DNA of 64,000 nt from contig CAZAMB010000009.1 of assembly GCA_964486335.1 (NCBI GenBank), positions 1 through 64,000 on the forward strand, written 5' to 3'. How positions within the stretch are numbered: position 1 is the first letter of the stretch; each line of letters starts with the position of its first letter. The stretch comes from CAZAMB01 sp964486335. Lineage in GTDB: Bacteria; Planctomycetota; Phycisphaerae; UBA1845. The translations under genes were made by a program, and so were the position numbers. The notes under the pieces were generated by a model, which saw only the letters and a program-made list of their open reading frames with translations, was not told the DNA's origin and made no database searches. Positions 8,825 through 18,843 of this stretch are shown piece by piece.

Positions 8825-11626
8825 TCAAATCACCTCGATCCTCACGGCAAGTTTCTTGTAATCCGCTTGTCCGCTGACCGGGTCCCACGCCCGATGACTC
8901 GTTGAATTGACCAGCCACTTGTTCTTCCGTGGATCGGCGCTGTCCGCCACCGACAGATTCCACGGACTGAAAAGGTATCCCGGCGGAACTTCGGTGCGCG
9001 CTGGTCGGATCATGCTCATCTGACCAACCGACAACCGTGCTTCATACGAACCGCGACGCGTCACTAGCCGCACACGCTGCCCGTCTTTCAATCCATATCG
9101 CTTCGCGTCCTCAACATTGATTTCAACGTATTGCTCCGGTACCAGTTTCTGCGTCGTCGCGCCCAGGATTGTCTTCGCCGAGTGGAAGTGCTCGTACACC
9201 ACGCCCAATCCCAGCCAGAACGGATACTTGTCGTCCGCCTTGTGGTCGGTAAGCGTCTTTGAAACATCTCGAAAGACGCTGAGATGCGGAAGCTCCGGAG
9301 GCAGCCCCGCGTCGCGCGCTTCCACGAGAATCTTCGGCTGACCGGCGAGCGGACCCTCGCCGTGCAGGTCGTCGATGAAGAACGGACCCTCGCCGGGCTT
9401 CCGTTTATCACCGTATTTCATCAGTCGCTCGGTGATGTCGTCGAGCTTCGAATAGTCCTGTTCACACAGCTTGAACTTGGCCTTCCCGTCGGGATGCCGG
9501 AAATCACCGTAAGGTTGGCCTGCCCAGCCTTCCTGACCGAGGTAGCGCCGCGGCGTTCCGCCCGCCTTGGCGATTTCGTAACTCGGCGCCGGCCATTGGA
9601 TTCCACGCAGCGCGCGAAGCTGGTCATAGGGCGAAACGCCGTCACGCTCCTCCACTTCAAGCATCCCGGAGAAGTCCGCATCCGATCCCTTACTCGCCGC
9701 GATGATGTCACGGAAAATGTCCTGTGGGTCATAAGCCATCAGCCCATTGCCCATCTTGATCTTTTTTTCGTAGGGGAACATCGCCTTGGCATCCAGACCG
9801 AGTTTCTCCGCAAGGACTTTGCTCTTGTCGATGGCCATGTCCATGTCCGGCCGGCAGTTCGTTGGAGGGTTGACCGTGCCATCGCATACATACAGACGCC
9901 GCTCCGACTGAATGTACGTGCCCCCGGTCCATTCTCCCCATGTCGCCGCCGGAAAAATGACATCGCCATAGAGGTTGTTGGGCGCGTGGCGATAGATATC
10001 CTGAACAACGATGAACATCTTGGTCAGCGCCGGACGCACCAGCGTATCCAGATCAGGCATGTGAACATGCGTCGTATACATCCAGAACATGGCGTCGAGA
10101 CCGCCCTTGAGCGCCCGCTCCATCATGCCCATGACAAATCCCGGATTGGGAAGCACCGACGTCTGTTTCAATCGTTCGCGTGGCAATCGCCACGAGTCGG
10201 CGATATGGTCTCGCCAGTCTTGATTGCTTAGCGGCTGGTTGAACGGAAGTCGCCCGGTGAGTCCGCCCATCAGTCGTTCGCTCATCGCATTGGGTTGGCC
10301 GGTCTGCGAATGACTCCCGCAGCCCGGACGACCGACGTTGCCGGTGAGCAGATGGAGATTGATGATGCTGATCGTGTTGTGCTGCCCGTGCAGCATCTGG
10401 TTGTAGCCGATGCCCCAGAAGGTCAGCACGCCGCCGCGCCCTCGCTGCCGTCCCTTGATCGACGCTTCCGCCCATTCCCGCGCGACGTTTTCCAGCGTTT
10501 CAACGGTGACGCGCCCGCCGTCGATCGGTTTCAGGTGTTCGATGACCTGCTCCGGCGAATAGCGTTGCAACACGCCTTCCTTGTATTCCTTCCATCCGCT
10601 CGTGTGCTTCTCCATCCACTCCTCCGACATGCACGCCTGCGGATATCGCTTCATCAGAAGGTGGGCGATCGCGTTCAGATAGCTGATGTCGCCGTTCAGC
10701 GTCTGGATGTGATAGCTGTTGCGAGGGTTGATGTCCTCCAGCCCGATCACCGTGCCCGTTTTTCGCGGATCAGCGACGCTCGTCGGAATATCGTGTTTCT
10801 TCTTGTGGTCCGCCACCCGCCAGAACAGAATCGGATGCGCCTCCCGCGCGTTGTGACCCCAGAACGTGATGAAATCCGCCTCTTCGATATCCTCGTAGCT
10901 CGTCGGCGGAGCGTCCGAACCATAGGAGTGGAAGTACCCCGTCGCCGCCGAGGTCATGCACATCCGAGCGTTGGCCTCGATCGAGTTGCTCCCGATGACT
11001 CCCTTCATCAGCAGGTTCTCGATCCATTGCGCCTCCATGGTCAATTGGCCCGACCCGTTGAGTCCAATGGCGTTCGGTCCGTTCTTCTTGATGATCTCCG
11101 CGATGCGCTCCGCCACCAGTTCTTCCGCCTCTTCGTACGTGGCTTCTCGGAACACGTCGTCGTCGAATCGCCCCTTGCTGCCGGAAACATGTCCGCGCAG
11201 CGGATCGCTCATGTCGCGCCGAACCAGAACCTTGGTCAGTCGGTCGCGATAGATCGGCTCGTGCGCGTTGAGTCCCTTGATGCACTGAATGCCTCGGTTC
11301 GTCGGGTGCTTTTTGTCCGGCACCATGCCGACGACTTTTCCGTTTTCCACCTTGATGAGCGTCCCGCAGCCCACCCCGCAATAAGGACACGCCGCCTGCA
11401 AGAGCTTCACGCCCGTTCCCAACGGTTGATCGACGCCTGGATTGGCTCGCGCTTCGATAAACTCCTCCGGTAGGAACCCTGTGGCGGCGACGGCCGCGCC
11501 CGTTCCCGCGGCCATCTTCATGAACGCGCGGCGATCAAATCCCATTCCATGCTTGACCGCGCGATGAATCGTGCATGCGCCCGCCGCGTTGTCCCGATCC
11601 AATACCTTCAATGGCTGATCGCTCAT
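8825..11626 (-). CDS. napA: Periplasmic-type nitrate reductase catalytic subunit NapA
   Basis: Reduces nitrate to nitrite at a Mo-bis-MGD centre. The 933 residues start MSDQPLKVLDRD after AGGAG (spacing about 7). They carry a Tat motif (DRRAFMKM), a [4Fe-4S] motif (CPYCGVGCG with a distal Cys in QCIKG) and the NapA-type Mo ligand region NARMCMTSAATG, where Cys rather than selenocysteine argues against formate dehydrogenase. NapA-like signatures follow: FWGHNAREAHPILFW, LLTGNVGRPGCG and TGQPNAMSERLMGG. The C-terminal molybdopterin-binding domain is intact. It is about 100 residues longer than proteobacterial NapA. It begins one base after the cytochrome stop. No napB, napC or napD is present. 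An assimilatory enzyme is less likely given the Tat signal and neighbours. Confidence 0.9.
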   Translation of the reverse strand: MSDQPLKVLDRDNAAGACTIHRAVKHGMGFDRRAFMKMAAGTGAAVAATGFLPEEFIEARANPGVDQPLGTGVKLLQAACPYCGVGCGTLIKVENGKVVGMVPDKKHPTNRGIQCIKGLNAHEPIYRDRLTKVLVRRDMSDPLRGHVSGSKGRFDDDVFREATYEEAEELVAERIAEIIKKNGPNAIGLNGSGQLTMEAQWIENLLMKGVIGSNSIEANARMCMTSAATGYFHSYGSDAPPTSYEDIEEADFITFWGHNAREAHPILFWRVADHKKKHDIPTSVADPRKTGTVIGLEDINPRNSYHIQTLNGDISYLNAIAHLLMKRYPQACMSEEWMEKHTSGWKEYKEGVLQRYSPEQVIEHLKPIDGGRVTVETLENVAREWAEASIKGRQRGRGGVLTFWGIGYNQMLHGQHNTISIINLHLLTGNVGRPGCGSHSQTGQPNAMSERLMGGLTGRLPFNQPLSNQDWRDHIADSWRLPRERLKQTSVLPNPGFVMGMMERALKGGLDAMFWMYTTHVHMPDLDTLVRPALTKMFIVVQDIYRHAPNNLYGDVIFPAATWGEWTGGTYIQSERRLYVCDGTVNPPTNCRPDMDMAIDKSKVLAEKLGLDAKAMFPYEKKIKMGNGLMAYDPQDIFRDIIAASKGSDADFSGMLEVEERDGVSPYDQLRALRGIQWPAPSYEIAKAGGTPRRYLGQEGWAGQPYGDFRHPDGKAKFKLCEQDYSKLDDITERLMKYGDKRKPGEGPFFIDDLHGEGPLAGQPKILVEARDAGLPPELPHLSVFRDVSKTLTDHKADDKYPFWLGLGVVYEHFHSAKTILGATTQKLVPEQYVEINVEDAKRYGLKDGQRVRLVTRRGSYEARLSVGQMSMIRPARTEVPPGYLFSPWNLSVADSADPRKNKWLVNSTSHRAWDPVSGQADYKKLAVRIEVI

Positions 11627-11627
11627 C

Positions 11628-14600
11628 TCAATGATCTCCTGCTTTCTTGGACCCCGCCGAAGCCGAAGTGGCCGCGGTGCCCGCTGGTGGTTCGAGTTTG
11701 CCGCTTGATTCGCCTTCACGATCATCCCCAGGCGGTGCTGCGCCGGTTCGCAGTGACCGTTCCGCCGGAACTGTCATCGGCGACGGGGTTCGCTTCGACC
11801 ATTGCCGCATGTACGCCACAATGTCATCCACATCGCTTGGAGAAAGGTCCACGAGTCCGTTGGCCCCGTGTCCGAAGGCTCGCATCGCCGTGCCGGTCCT
11901 CCCACGCACAATCGTCGCTTGAAGAAACCCATCGCTCGCGGCCGAAAGAAATCCCTCATTGGCCAGCTCAGGCGCCCAGGACCCTTTGCCTTCATCGCCG
12001 TGGCAGCCGGCGCAGTTCGACGCAAACAGCTCCCGGCCACGCGCAAGGTCCCACGGAACCACAAAGCGGTGCGGGATCGTCGCCGTGCCGTGCACTTCAA
12101 ACGGCGGCGCGTATTCCCATGATCGCATGTACGCCACAAGGTCATTGACTTCATCGCTGCTGAGATTCAGGATCGATTGCGGTCCGCGCTTGACCGGTCT
12201 CATCTCCGTTCCCGACCGACCCAGCGCCATCGTAGCCATCAGGAATCCATCGGAAGCCAAACGCAGAAATCCGGGGTTCGATAGCGCCGGCCCGCTTGTT
12301 CCCTCTCCTCGGGTTCCATGGCAGCCGACGCAGTTGACGGCGTAAATCGCTTCGCCTCGTTCGGGTCGCCCGTGCGGTGATTTGGCCACGCGAATCAACT
12401 CGCCCTCACCGGCGCGCTCCAGCAACCGTAAGTAAGCAATGATGTCTTCAATTTGCCGCTCCGACAGTTCCGCCACGCCTTGTCCGCCCTTGCGAAACGC
12501 GCGCATCTCCGTCCCGTCTTTGCCGTTGGAAATCCACTCGCGAAGCATCACATCGGAAACAAGCCCAAGAAACCGGGGATTGTTCAGTTGCGGACCGGTC
12601 GCCCCTTCTCCATCTTGACCGTGACAGGAAGAGCATTGCCCCGCGTACAAGTGCCGACCCGCGTCCCAGTCTCCGTGGACGACGACCTGATCGTGCCACT
12701 CCGCGGTTTTCGCCGGCTCCGTCTGCCAGGTTCGCATGAATCGAACCAGCGACGCAATGTCCTCGTTCGACAGTTGCTGCCAGTTCGGCATTCCGGTCCC
12801 CGGTCGGCCGTGAACCAGCGTCTCAACCAGATAAGAATCCGAGACAACCGTCAGAAACGACTGCGTGTTCAGCGACGGTCCAAGATCGCCCGCACCACTC
12901 TCCCCGTGGCACATGACGCAGTTGGCCGAGAAAAGCGTCTGTCCAATCGACGCCGAAACCGCCGCCGACTCGGAACCCTGGCATTGTCCCCGTGCCGTCA
13001 TGACATCGCTTCGCGCGGGCTGCCACTGTCGAATGTACGCCAGCAGGTCGCTGAGCTCTTGCGACGTGAATTCGCGCCACGACGGCATCGCCGTGTTGGG
13101 ACGACCATGAACGATCGTATCCCGCAGGAACCCGTCCGACGCCACCGCCAGAAACGTCGCCGAATTTAACGAATTGCCGATCGAACCTTCGCCGTTGATT
13201 CCGTGGCATGCCGAGCAATTCGCCCGATACAAAGCGCCCCCGACGTGCGCGTCTCCTGTGTGCGCCGACACGTTGCCGAGTTCCGGAGCCGGATGATCCC
13301 ACCCCCGAACATATCGAACGATCAATGTGATCTCGTCCTCGGTAAGGCCGCCCTCCTTGGCCCACGCGGGCATCTTCGTCCCCGGTCGGCCTTCCGCGAT
13401 CGTCTCCCGAAGGTAATCATCACTCGCCGTCGCGAGCGTATCTGCATGGTGGAGTGAAGGCACCATGACGTCGATGTCTCCTCGCCGCTCCAACACGACA
13501 TTGGCCTGATCCCATCCACGACCCCACGGGTCCGCGTCTTTCGGCCACAGTCCGGACCGCATCGTCGTGCCCAGACCGTCCACCCCATGGCACGCCGAGC
13601 AGAACATCTTGTACAGCGTCTCGCCGCGCACGGAATGAATCGATTCCACCTCGAGGCCATTCGATCGACTCTTGCTTAGAGCTTGCATGACGTGCGGCTT
13701 GGGAATGTAACTGGCCGGCGCCGTCTTGCGGTGCAGGCTCATCATGTACAACGCCAGATCGCGCGCCTCATCCTCGGAAAGCCCCATGTCGGGCATGATC
13801 GTGCCCGGCGAAACCTCGCTCGGAATCCTGAAATGCTCGAACAACCATCGTTCAACCGTATGCTCCCCGCGCACCCGGCTGAAATCAAAATCGTGTTTCC
13901 CCTTGTCGCCCACATAGGTCAGGTCCGGCCCAAGCAACCCGCCGCGACCTCGATATTGGTGACAACCGAGGCAGCCGTTGGTCGCGGTCAGTCGTTTCCC
14001 ATTGGCCAGTCGTTCCGCGCCCGGAAGCGACATGGCAAGCGACATTTCAGAAATGCTCGGTTTGCCCATCCCCGAATTCGATGTGGATGACGCCGCGAAG
14101 AGATCCGCTTCGCCCCCATAGAGGTCCAGCTCGCCATGGCATTTCCCGCAACTCGTGTACACGGCATCGCCCCGCAACATGGGCGTTTCCATATGCGGAA
14201 CGGGTGAACCATCATCCTGCCAGCCGTGCGCCGCGTCCTTCAGAACGGCTCGACCCTCGCCGCCGTGACAGATCGTACAGCCGAACCGGTCCACCGGATG
14301 CTCCGTCAACAGCGTTCCGGAATGCAGCGCCAGCGGTGCCGCGGCACTCGCCATCGCCGGATTCTCAACCCCCAAATGGCAAGTCGTGCATCGATCGACT
14401 CCGCCCAGTTCCGACAAATACAACTGCTGATGATTTAGCGTCATGTCATTAACGGCCGCTCGCGCCGCATCATTGTCGGCCGCCGTTGACAACGCGGTTC
14501 GGTAAGTAAGCTGCGATGTCCGCCACTCGCCGACGAAGTTCTCCCGGTAGGCGGCCGAAGCCAATACGCCCAGCGACGCCAGTGAGCTGATCAGCAGCAA

Positions 14601-14633
14601 CACCTTCATCATATAAATCTGGCGATTGCCCAT
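11628..14633 (-). CDS. Ten-heme cytochrome c: triheme module plus seven tandem monoheme domains
   Basis: The 1001 residues carry ten CXXCH motifs. An N-terminal membrane anchor (about 8-28) precedes three closely spaced hemes (residues 82, 119, 162). Seven class-I cytochrome c domains follow, with CXXCH at 221, 345, 473, 572, 667, 768 and 874. The domains from 473 onward are clear internal repeats (GEG..G..L.N..FL...SDGFL......GR.GT.M), so the protein grew by duplication. The tail is Pro/Ser/Gly-rich. It lies between cytochrome b and napA and ends one base before the napA start. I infer that it replaces cytochrome c1 and NapB/NapC as the wire between the bc-type complex and NapA. Heme attachment needs a Ccm system, not seen here. 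Confidence 0.9.
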   Translation of the reverse strand: MGNRQIYMMKVLLLISSLASLGVLASAAYRENFVGEWRTSQLTYRTALSTAADNDAARAAVNDMTLNHQQLYLSELGGVDRCTTCHLGVENPAMASAAAPLALHSGTLLTEHPVDRFGCTICHGGEGRAVLKDAAHGWQDDGSPVPHMETPMLRGDAVYTSCGKCHGELDLYGGEADLFAASSTSNSGMGKPSISEMSLAMSLPGAERLANGKRLTATNGCLGCHQYRGRGGLLGPDLTYVGDKGKHDFDFSRVRGEHTVERWLFEHFRIPSEVSPGTIMPDMGLSEDEARDLALYMMSLHRKTAPASYIPKPHVMQALSKSRSNGLEVESIHSVRGETLYKMFCSACHGVDGLGTTMRSGLWPKDADPWGRGWDQANVVLERRGDIDVMVPSLHHADTLATASDDYLRETIAEGRPGTKMPAWAKEGGLTEDEITLIVRYVRGWDHPAPELGNVSAHTGDAHVGGALYRANCSACHGINGEGSIGNSLNSATFLAVASDGFLRDTIVHGRPNTAMPSWREFTSQELSDLLAYIRQWQPARSDVMTARGQCQGSESAAVSASIGQTLFSANCVMCHGESGAGDLGPSLNTQSFLTVVSDSYLVETLVHGRPGTGMPNWQQLSNEDIASLVRFMRTWQTEPAKTAEWHDQVVVHGDWDAGRHLYAGQCSSCHGQDGEGATGPQLNNPRFLGLVSDVMLREWISNGKDGTEMRAFRKGGQGVAELSERQIEDIIAYLRLLERAGEGELIRVAKSPHGRPERGEAIYAVNCVGCHGTRGEGTSGPALSNPGFLRLASDGFLMATMALGRSGTEMRPVKRGPQSILNLSSDEVNDLVAYMRSWEYAPPFEVHGTATIPHRFVVPWDLARGRELFASNCAGCHGDEGKGSWAPELANEGFLSAASDGFLQATIVRGRTGTAMRAFGHGANGLVDLSPSDVDDIVAYMRQWSKRTPSPMTVPAERSLRTGAAPPGDDREGESSGKLEPPAGTAATSASAGSKKAGDH

Positions 14634-14673
14634 GCGGTTCTTCCCAGTTCGTTGCCGTGCCGGCGATGCCCCG

Positions 14674-16278
14674 TCAGTGCATTGGCCAGTCCGCCGGCGA
14701 CCAGTAGAAATCCCAGTTCGGTCCGCGATGAACCGTTGCGAAGTACGTCAAAATAACGAACCCAACCATGAAACAAGTAAACAAGGCGATCGCGCCCATG
14801 CGCGTCGATCGCGTAATCCGCACGATCAAAATCGACCACACCGCGAAAAGTGCGACGAACACAGTCCCCGGATTGAACAATGTGATGACAATCTGCGGAA
14901 CGTGAGATGTGGATTCCCAGTTGCGCAACCAGCCGAAACGAACCGTGAACCACAGCATCGCGATGACGCTTGCTGCGGCAAACAGTCCACTGATCAACGT
15001 GACCCGCCGCCCGCGAGCGCCGCTGAACCAGATGCCCGCGTCCTCCTTCTCGCGATCGAGATACGGAACCAGGGCCAATCCCAGCACCACCACCGCCGGA
15101 ATGCCCACACCCCCCATGAACGCGGAATACGACACCAGTTCCTGTAATCCAAGGAAGTACCACGGCGCCTTCGCCGGATTCTCCGGTACCGCGGCGTTGG
15201 CCATCTCCTTCAGCGGCGCGTCAAAGAAAACGCCCAGTACGAGCATGATCAGAATCGTCAGCATCGACGCCGCGCCGATCACATACATCACATTCGGCCA
15301 CGTCGGAATCGTGTTGCTCATCTCCCGATTCACTGCCGGCGTCCGGTCCTTCATCAACGCCATCAGTCCATAGGTCTTGAGTGGAGCGGGCCCGGTGGCG
15401 ACCGATCGAGCCGGAACAGACAGCTTCTCGACGACGTCCGCGGCCATCGGCCGCACGATGCCGCCGTCCTTTCGAATGCGCCAAAAATGCAGTCCGATCA
15501 GCACCGTCGTGACCACCGGCAGAACGATGACGTGCAGCACATAGAATCTGATCAACGCCTCTTGCCCGACCGAGTGCGCCCCAAGCAGCAGTTCCTTTTG
15601 CATCATTCCCGGATCAAAGTACGCGGTGACCCCCAAGGCGTCCGTCAGCTCCTGCGGCGACTGCGCGATATTCGCGCCGATCGTCACCGCCCAGAACGCA
15701 AGTTGGTCCCAGGGCAATAGGTATCCGGTGAAGCTCAGCGCGAGCGTCAGCACGAACAGTCCCATGCCGATGACCCAGTTGAATTGCCGAGGACGTTTGT
15801 ACGCGGAGGTGTAAAACGCCCGCGCCATATGAAGCATGACGCACGCCACCATCGCATGCGCGGCCCAGCGGTGGACATTGCGAATCAGCCGTCCTGTCGG
15901 GACAACGTGCATGATGTCGAGCATCGAGGCATACGCTTGATCCACCGATGGCTTGTAATAAACCATCAGCAGTACGCCCGTCACGCACAACAGCACGAAC
16001 AGAACGAGCGTCGCGATGCCCAGTCCGAGCGTGGTCGCCGCCTTGATGGAATGGACGTGCGTGCGAACCGGAAGGATGTGCAGGAAAAAGTTCGTGAAGA
16101 CCGTTTGCGATCGCGCCCGATCCGACGTCGCCTTGCCGTGGCGAATCACCGAGTCTCGAAACTCTCGCGGTGTCGAGACCAGGTTGCGAACGAAATCCCC
16201 GAGCGGACGCTCCGATTCGATCGGCGGTCGCGCGGCCTTGTCAGCGATTCGTGATGGTGGCATTCCGGTCTCGGGCAT
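14674..16278 (-). CDS. Cytochrome b of a Rieske/cytochrome b complex (fused N and C domains)
   Basis: About 534 residues; membrane subunit that oxidises quinol. Numbered from MPETGMPP, helix B carries His136 and His150 (H-x13-H) and helix D His249 and His264 (H-x14-H); this 13/14 spacing is cytochrome b6-like. The C-terminal subunit-IV-like half continues in one chain with NPAKAPWYFLGLQELV, where the usual PEWY motif is replaced. Additional helices extend the C-terminus past eight. ATG 16278 is preferred over ATG 16308 because GGAG lies about 8 bases upstream. It follows the Rieske gene and precedes the ten-heme cytochrome, the order expected of a bc-type complex. Confidence 0.92.
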   Translation of the reverse strand: MPETGMPPSRIADKAARPPIESERPLGDFVRNLVSTPREFRDSVIRHGKATSDRARSQTVFTNFFLHILPVRTHVHSIKAATTLGLGIATLVLFVLLCVTGVLLMVYYKPSVDQAYASMLDIMHVVPTGRLIRNVHRWAAHAMVACVMLHMARAFYTSAYKRPRQFNWVIGMGLFVLTLALSFTGYLLPWDQLAFWAVTIGANIAQSPQELTDALGVTAYFDPGMMQKELLLGAHSVGQEALIRFYVLHVIVLPVVTTVLIGLHFWRIRKDGGIVRPMAADVVEKLSVPARSVATGPAPLKTYGLMALMKDRTPAVNREMSNTIPTWPNVMYVIGAASMLTILIMLVLGVFFDAPLKEMANAAVPENPAKAPWYFLGLQELVSYSAFMGGVGIPAVVVLGLALVPYLDREKEDAGIWFSGARGRRVTLISGLFAAASVIAMLWFTVRFGWLRNWESTSHVPQIVITLFNPGTVFVALFAVWSILIVRITRSTRMGAIALFTCFMVGFVILTYFATVHRGPNWDFYWSPADWPMH

Positions 16279-16329
16279 GGCCAGGCTCCAGGTTCTTTCT
16301 TCCGTCACGCGCCCGTTTCGTTCTCAACG

Positions 16330-16824
16330 CTATACATTCAACACGGTCCCCGCCGGCACGGCCTTTAAGGTATCCGCGATCAACCAGCCTTCCGGAGAAA
16401 CCCTCAGCTCGGCCCAGATCAGACCTTTCGGCGCCGGTCCGCCTTTCACGTTTCCCGACGCGTCGAATCGGGAACCATGACAAGGACAATGGAACTGCCC
16501 GTCCGCTGTGCGCTCGGCGATGCAGCCCAGATGCGTGCAAACCGACGAAATCGCGTGAAAGCCCTTTTCCCCTCGAAACAGCCACAATCGAAGTTTGGCG
16601 AAATAGGTTATCGATCCGACGGCGAATTGACTGGGGCGGCCCAGCTTGGCCAGCGAGTTGGATTCGGGAAAGACCGACGGCATCGGAAGACGCATCGCCC
16701 CAAGCGCGGCCATCACCATCGCCACGATCGCCGACCAGGTCGCCGCCAGCCCCAGAAAATCCCGCCGGGTCTTTTGCGGTTGAAACCGCTTCGCCTGATG
16801 CAGCGGATCCGATTTCGGCAACAT
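16330..16824 (-). CDS. Rieske [2Fe-2S] protein
   Basis: The 164-residue protein has a Tat-type N-terminus (TRRDFLGLA) followed by one membrane helix, as in Rieske subunits of bc complexes. The cluster ligands are seen in CTHLGCIAER and CPCHGSRFDASG (two Cys, two His). The GGPAPKGL segment matches the conserved third loop. It accepts an electron from quinol at cytochrome b and passes it to the c-type cytochrome. It is 24 bases downstream of the FAD oxidoreductase and about 50 upstream of cytochrome b. Length is normal. Confidence 0.94.
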   Translation of the reverse strand: MLPKSDPLHQAKRFQPQKTRRDFLGLAATWSAIVAMVMAALGAMRLPMPSVFPESNSLAKLGRPSQFAVGSITYFAKLRLWLFRGEKGFHAISSVCTHLGCIAERTADGQFHCPCHGSRFDASGNVKGGPAPKGLIWAELRVSPEGWLIADTLKAVPAGTVLNV

Positions 16825-16847
16825 CTCTTTTCAGCTCCCGCGAGTAT

Positions 16848-18764
16848 TCACGTCCCACTCGCCCAACAGGTTCCGAAGGAAAAACGCTCCATCGTGATCG
16901 CATCCACGGGGCACCGTTCAGCGCAAAGAGCACAGCGAATGCACTTCTCCTCGTCCTTGACAATGGCCGACATCGTGCCGAGCTCGGCGTCGCCGAACCG
17001 CTCACGCAGAACGCCGGCCAGCGTCGCGTCGCCCGTCAGCCGGTCGCACGAAACCAGTTGCAGACACAGTTCCGGGCAAACGTCCGCGCAGCCGCCGCAG
17101 AGAATGCACTTCTCGGAATCGAAGATCGTGTTCACGCCGCAATCAAGACACCGCGTGGCCTCCGCGACCGCCGCATCCGCGTCAAAGCCCCGCTCCACTT
17201 CAACCGCCTGACTGCGCCGCCGGTCCGCCGCCTCGCGAGTGGCTACGCGCTGGCGCGGAATCTTTTCGTAATCCGCTTCGCGCTCATACTTCGGCAGATT
17301 GAGGTGGACCAAACGGTACTCAGCCTCCATGTCCCGACCCGTCAACGCGGCGTGAACCGATCGCGCGCATTTCTTTCCGCTGGCCACCGCGTCGATGAGC
17401 AGCCGGGGGCCGTAAACAATATCTCCCGCCAGAAACACGTCCGGGGCCGCCGTTCGAAGCGTCTTCTGGTCGCACTCAATCAATCGACGTTCGTTCAGCT
17501 TCACGTCGGAGTCCGCTTCGACAAAAGAAAGGTCCGACTGCTGCCCGATCGCCCAAAGAACAGTGTCAGCTTCGATCGTCGTTCGATCCGAATCGTCGAA
17601 TCGCGGCGCAAATCGCCGATTCTCGTCAAACACGCTCAGGCATCGTTTGAAGGTGACTCCCCGCACCGCCCCCTGGTCATTCCGTAGAATCTCGACCGGC
17701 CCAAGCGATGGGTGCAGCACCACGCCTTCCTCGTGGCCTTCCAGAATCTCCACGTCATCCGCGGGCATCTCATCGATGCTTTCCAGGCAGCAAAGGTGAA
17801 CCTCGCCGACGTTGGCTTGCCGCAGCGCGCTCCGCGAAACGTCGTACCCGATTTGTCGAATGACCGTGCGCGAAACGTCGTACGCCACGTTGCCGCCGCC
17901 AATCACCACCACACTCCGACCGAGTCGTCCAAGCGTCGACTGCGGTGTTCGGTTATCGAGGGCGACGTCCCGCAGGAATTCAACGCCGCCAAGCGCTCCC
18001 GGGCCTTCGCCGCCGGGGATCGGAATCGCCCGCGATCGCTTCGCGCCCACCGCGATGATCGTCGCCTTGTGCCGATTGCGAATCTCCTTTAGCGATATGT
18101 CCTTGCCGACCTGCGTGTTGCACACGAACTCGACACCCAGGGATCGAATGACCTCGACCTCCGCGCGGATCAACTCGCGCGGCAGGCGATATTCGGGAAT
18201 CCCCACCGCCAGCATTCCCGCAGGAATCGGTTCCATTTCGAACACGGTGGGGCGGTACCCCAACAGCGCCAGATCATGCGCCGCGGCCAGCCCCGCCGGA
18301 CCTGAGCCGATGATGGCGATCTTCGCTCCCTGGTTGTTTCCCAGGCCGTCTTCGTTGAACTGATTTCGAAAAGCGGAAAGTTCCTCGCCGCCCAAACATT
18401 CGCGCCGTTCACCCAGGCGAAGCGCGCGCCGCAGCAGCTCGATCGGTTTGAGCGTCTCCTTCGTAAACGATTCCACGCCGAACCGCTCCGTGACAAACCG
18501 CTTCAAGGCACGAATAGAGACGGCGTCGTCGAGCGACGCTCGACGACACGCGGCTTCGCACGGCGCGCCGCACACCCGACCGCAAATGCTCGCCAGCGGG
18601 TTGGGCCCTCGCGCGATCAGATAGGCGCTTTCAAAATCACCGGCCGCGATCGCTCGGACGTATCCTCGTGCATCCGTGTTCACCGGGCACGCGTACTGGC
18701 ATTTGATCTGCCGTTGCCAATACGCGTCGTCCGGAACTTCAACCTGGATCGGAAGTTGGCCCAT
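16848..18764 (-). CDS. GltD-like FAD/NAD(P) oxidoreductase with N- and C-terminal Fe-S motifs
   Basis: The 638 residues show an N-terminal helical Fe-S domain (CQYACPVNTDARGYV, CGRVCGAPCEAACRR), an FAD-binding Rossmann motif (GSGPAGLAAAHDLALLGY), GIPEYRLPRELI typical of glutamate synthase beta subunits, a second NAD(P)-binding Rossmann fold (VVVIGGGNVAYDVSRT) and a C-terminal pair of clusters (CILCGGCADVCP, CIRCALCAERCPVDA). No GltB partner is nearby. Position before the Rieske gene suggests it couples NAD(P)H to the quinone or cytochrome b complex. NAD(P) oxidoreductase subunits beside Rieske/cytochrome b genes are known in anammox planctomycetes. The electron direction cannot be read from sequence. 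Confidence 0.88.
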   Translation of the reverse strand: MGQLPIQVEVPDDAYWQRQIKCQYACPVNTDARGYVRAIAAGDFESAYLIARGPNPLASICGRVCGAPCEAACRRASLDDAVSIRALKRFVTERFGVESFTKETLKPIELLRRALRLGERRECLGGEELSAFRNQFNEDGLGNNQGAKIAIIGSGPAGLAAAHDLALLGYRPTVFEMEPIPAGMLAVGIPEYRLPRELIRAEVEVIRSLGVEFVCNTQVGKDISLKEIRNRHKATIIAVGAKRSRAIPIPGGEGPGALGGVEFLRDVALDNRTPQSTLGRLGRSVVVIGGGNVAYDVSRTVIRQIGYDVSRSALRQANVGEVHLCCLESIDEMPADDVEILEGHEEGVVLHPSLGPVEILRNDQGAVRGVTFKRCLSVFDENRRFAPRFDDSDRTTIEADTVLWAIGQQSDLSFVEADSDVKLNERRLIECDQKTLRTAAPDVFLAGDIVYGPRLLIDAVASGKKCARSVHAALTGRDMEAEYRLVHLNLPKYEREADYEKIPRQRVATREAADRRRSQAVEVERGFDADAAVAEATRCLDCGVNTIFDSEKCILCGGCADVCPELCLQLVSCDRLTGDATLAGVLRERFGDAELGTMSAIVKDEEKCIRCALCAERCPVDAITMERFSFGTCWASGT

Positions 18765-18843
18765 GGCTTTCTCGATACAGCTATCGTCGTATGGCTATTC
18801 AGTGCGCTCAGCGTTTCCGGTCAAATCTCAATCAATGTCTCTG

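Noticed and set aside
8825..11626. Formate dehydrogenase
   Set aside because: The Mo ligand region is NARMC with NapA-type flanks and Cys, not the FDH pattern with selenocysteine.
16848..18764. Glutamate synthase small subunit
   Set aside because: Similar fold but no GltB nearby, extra C-terminal Fe-S motifs, and an operon of respiratory genes.
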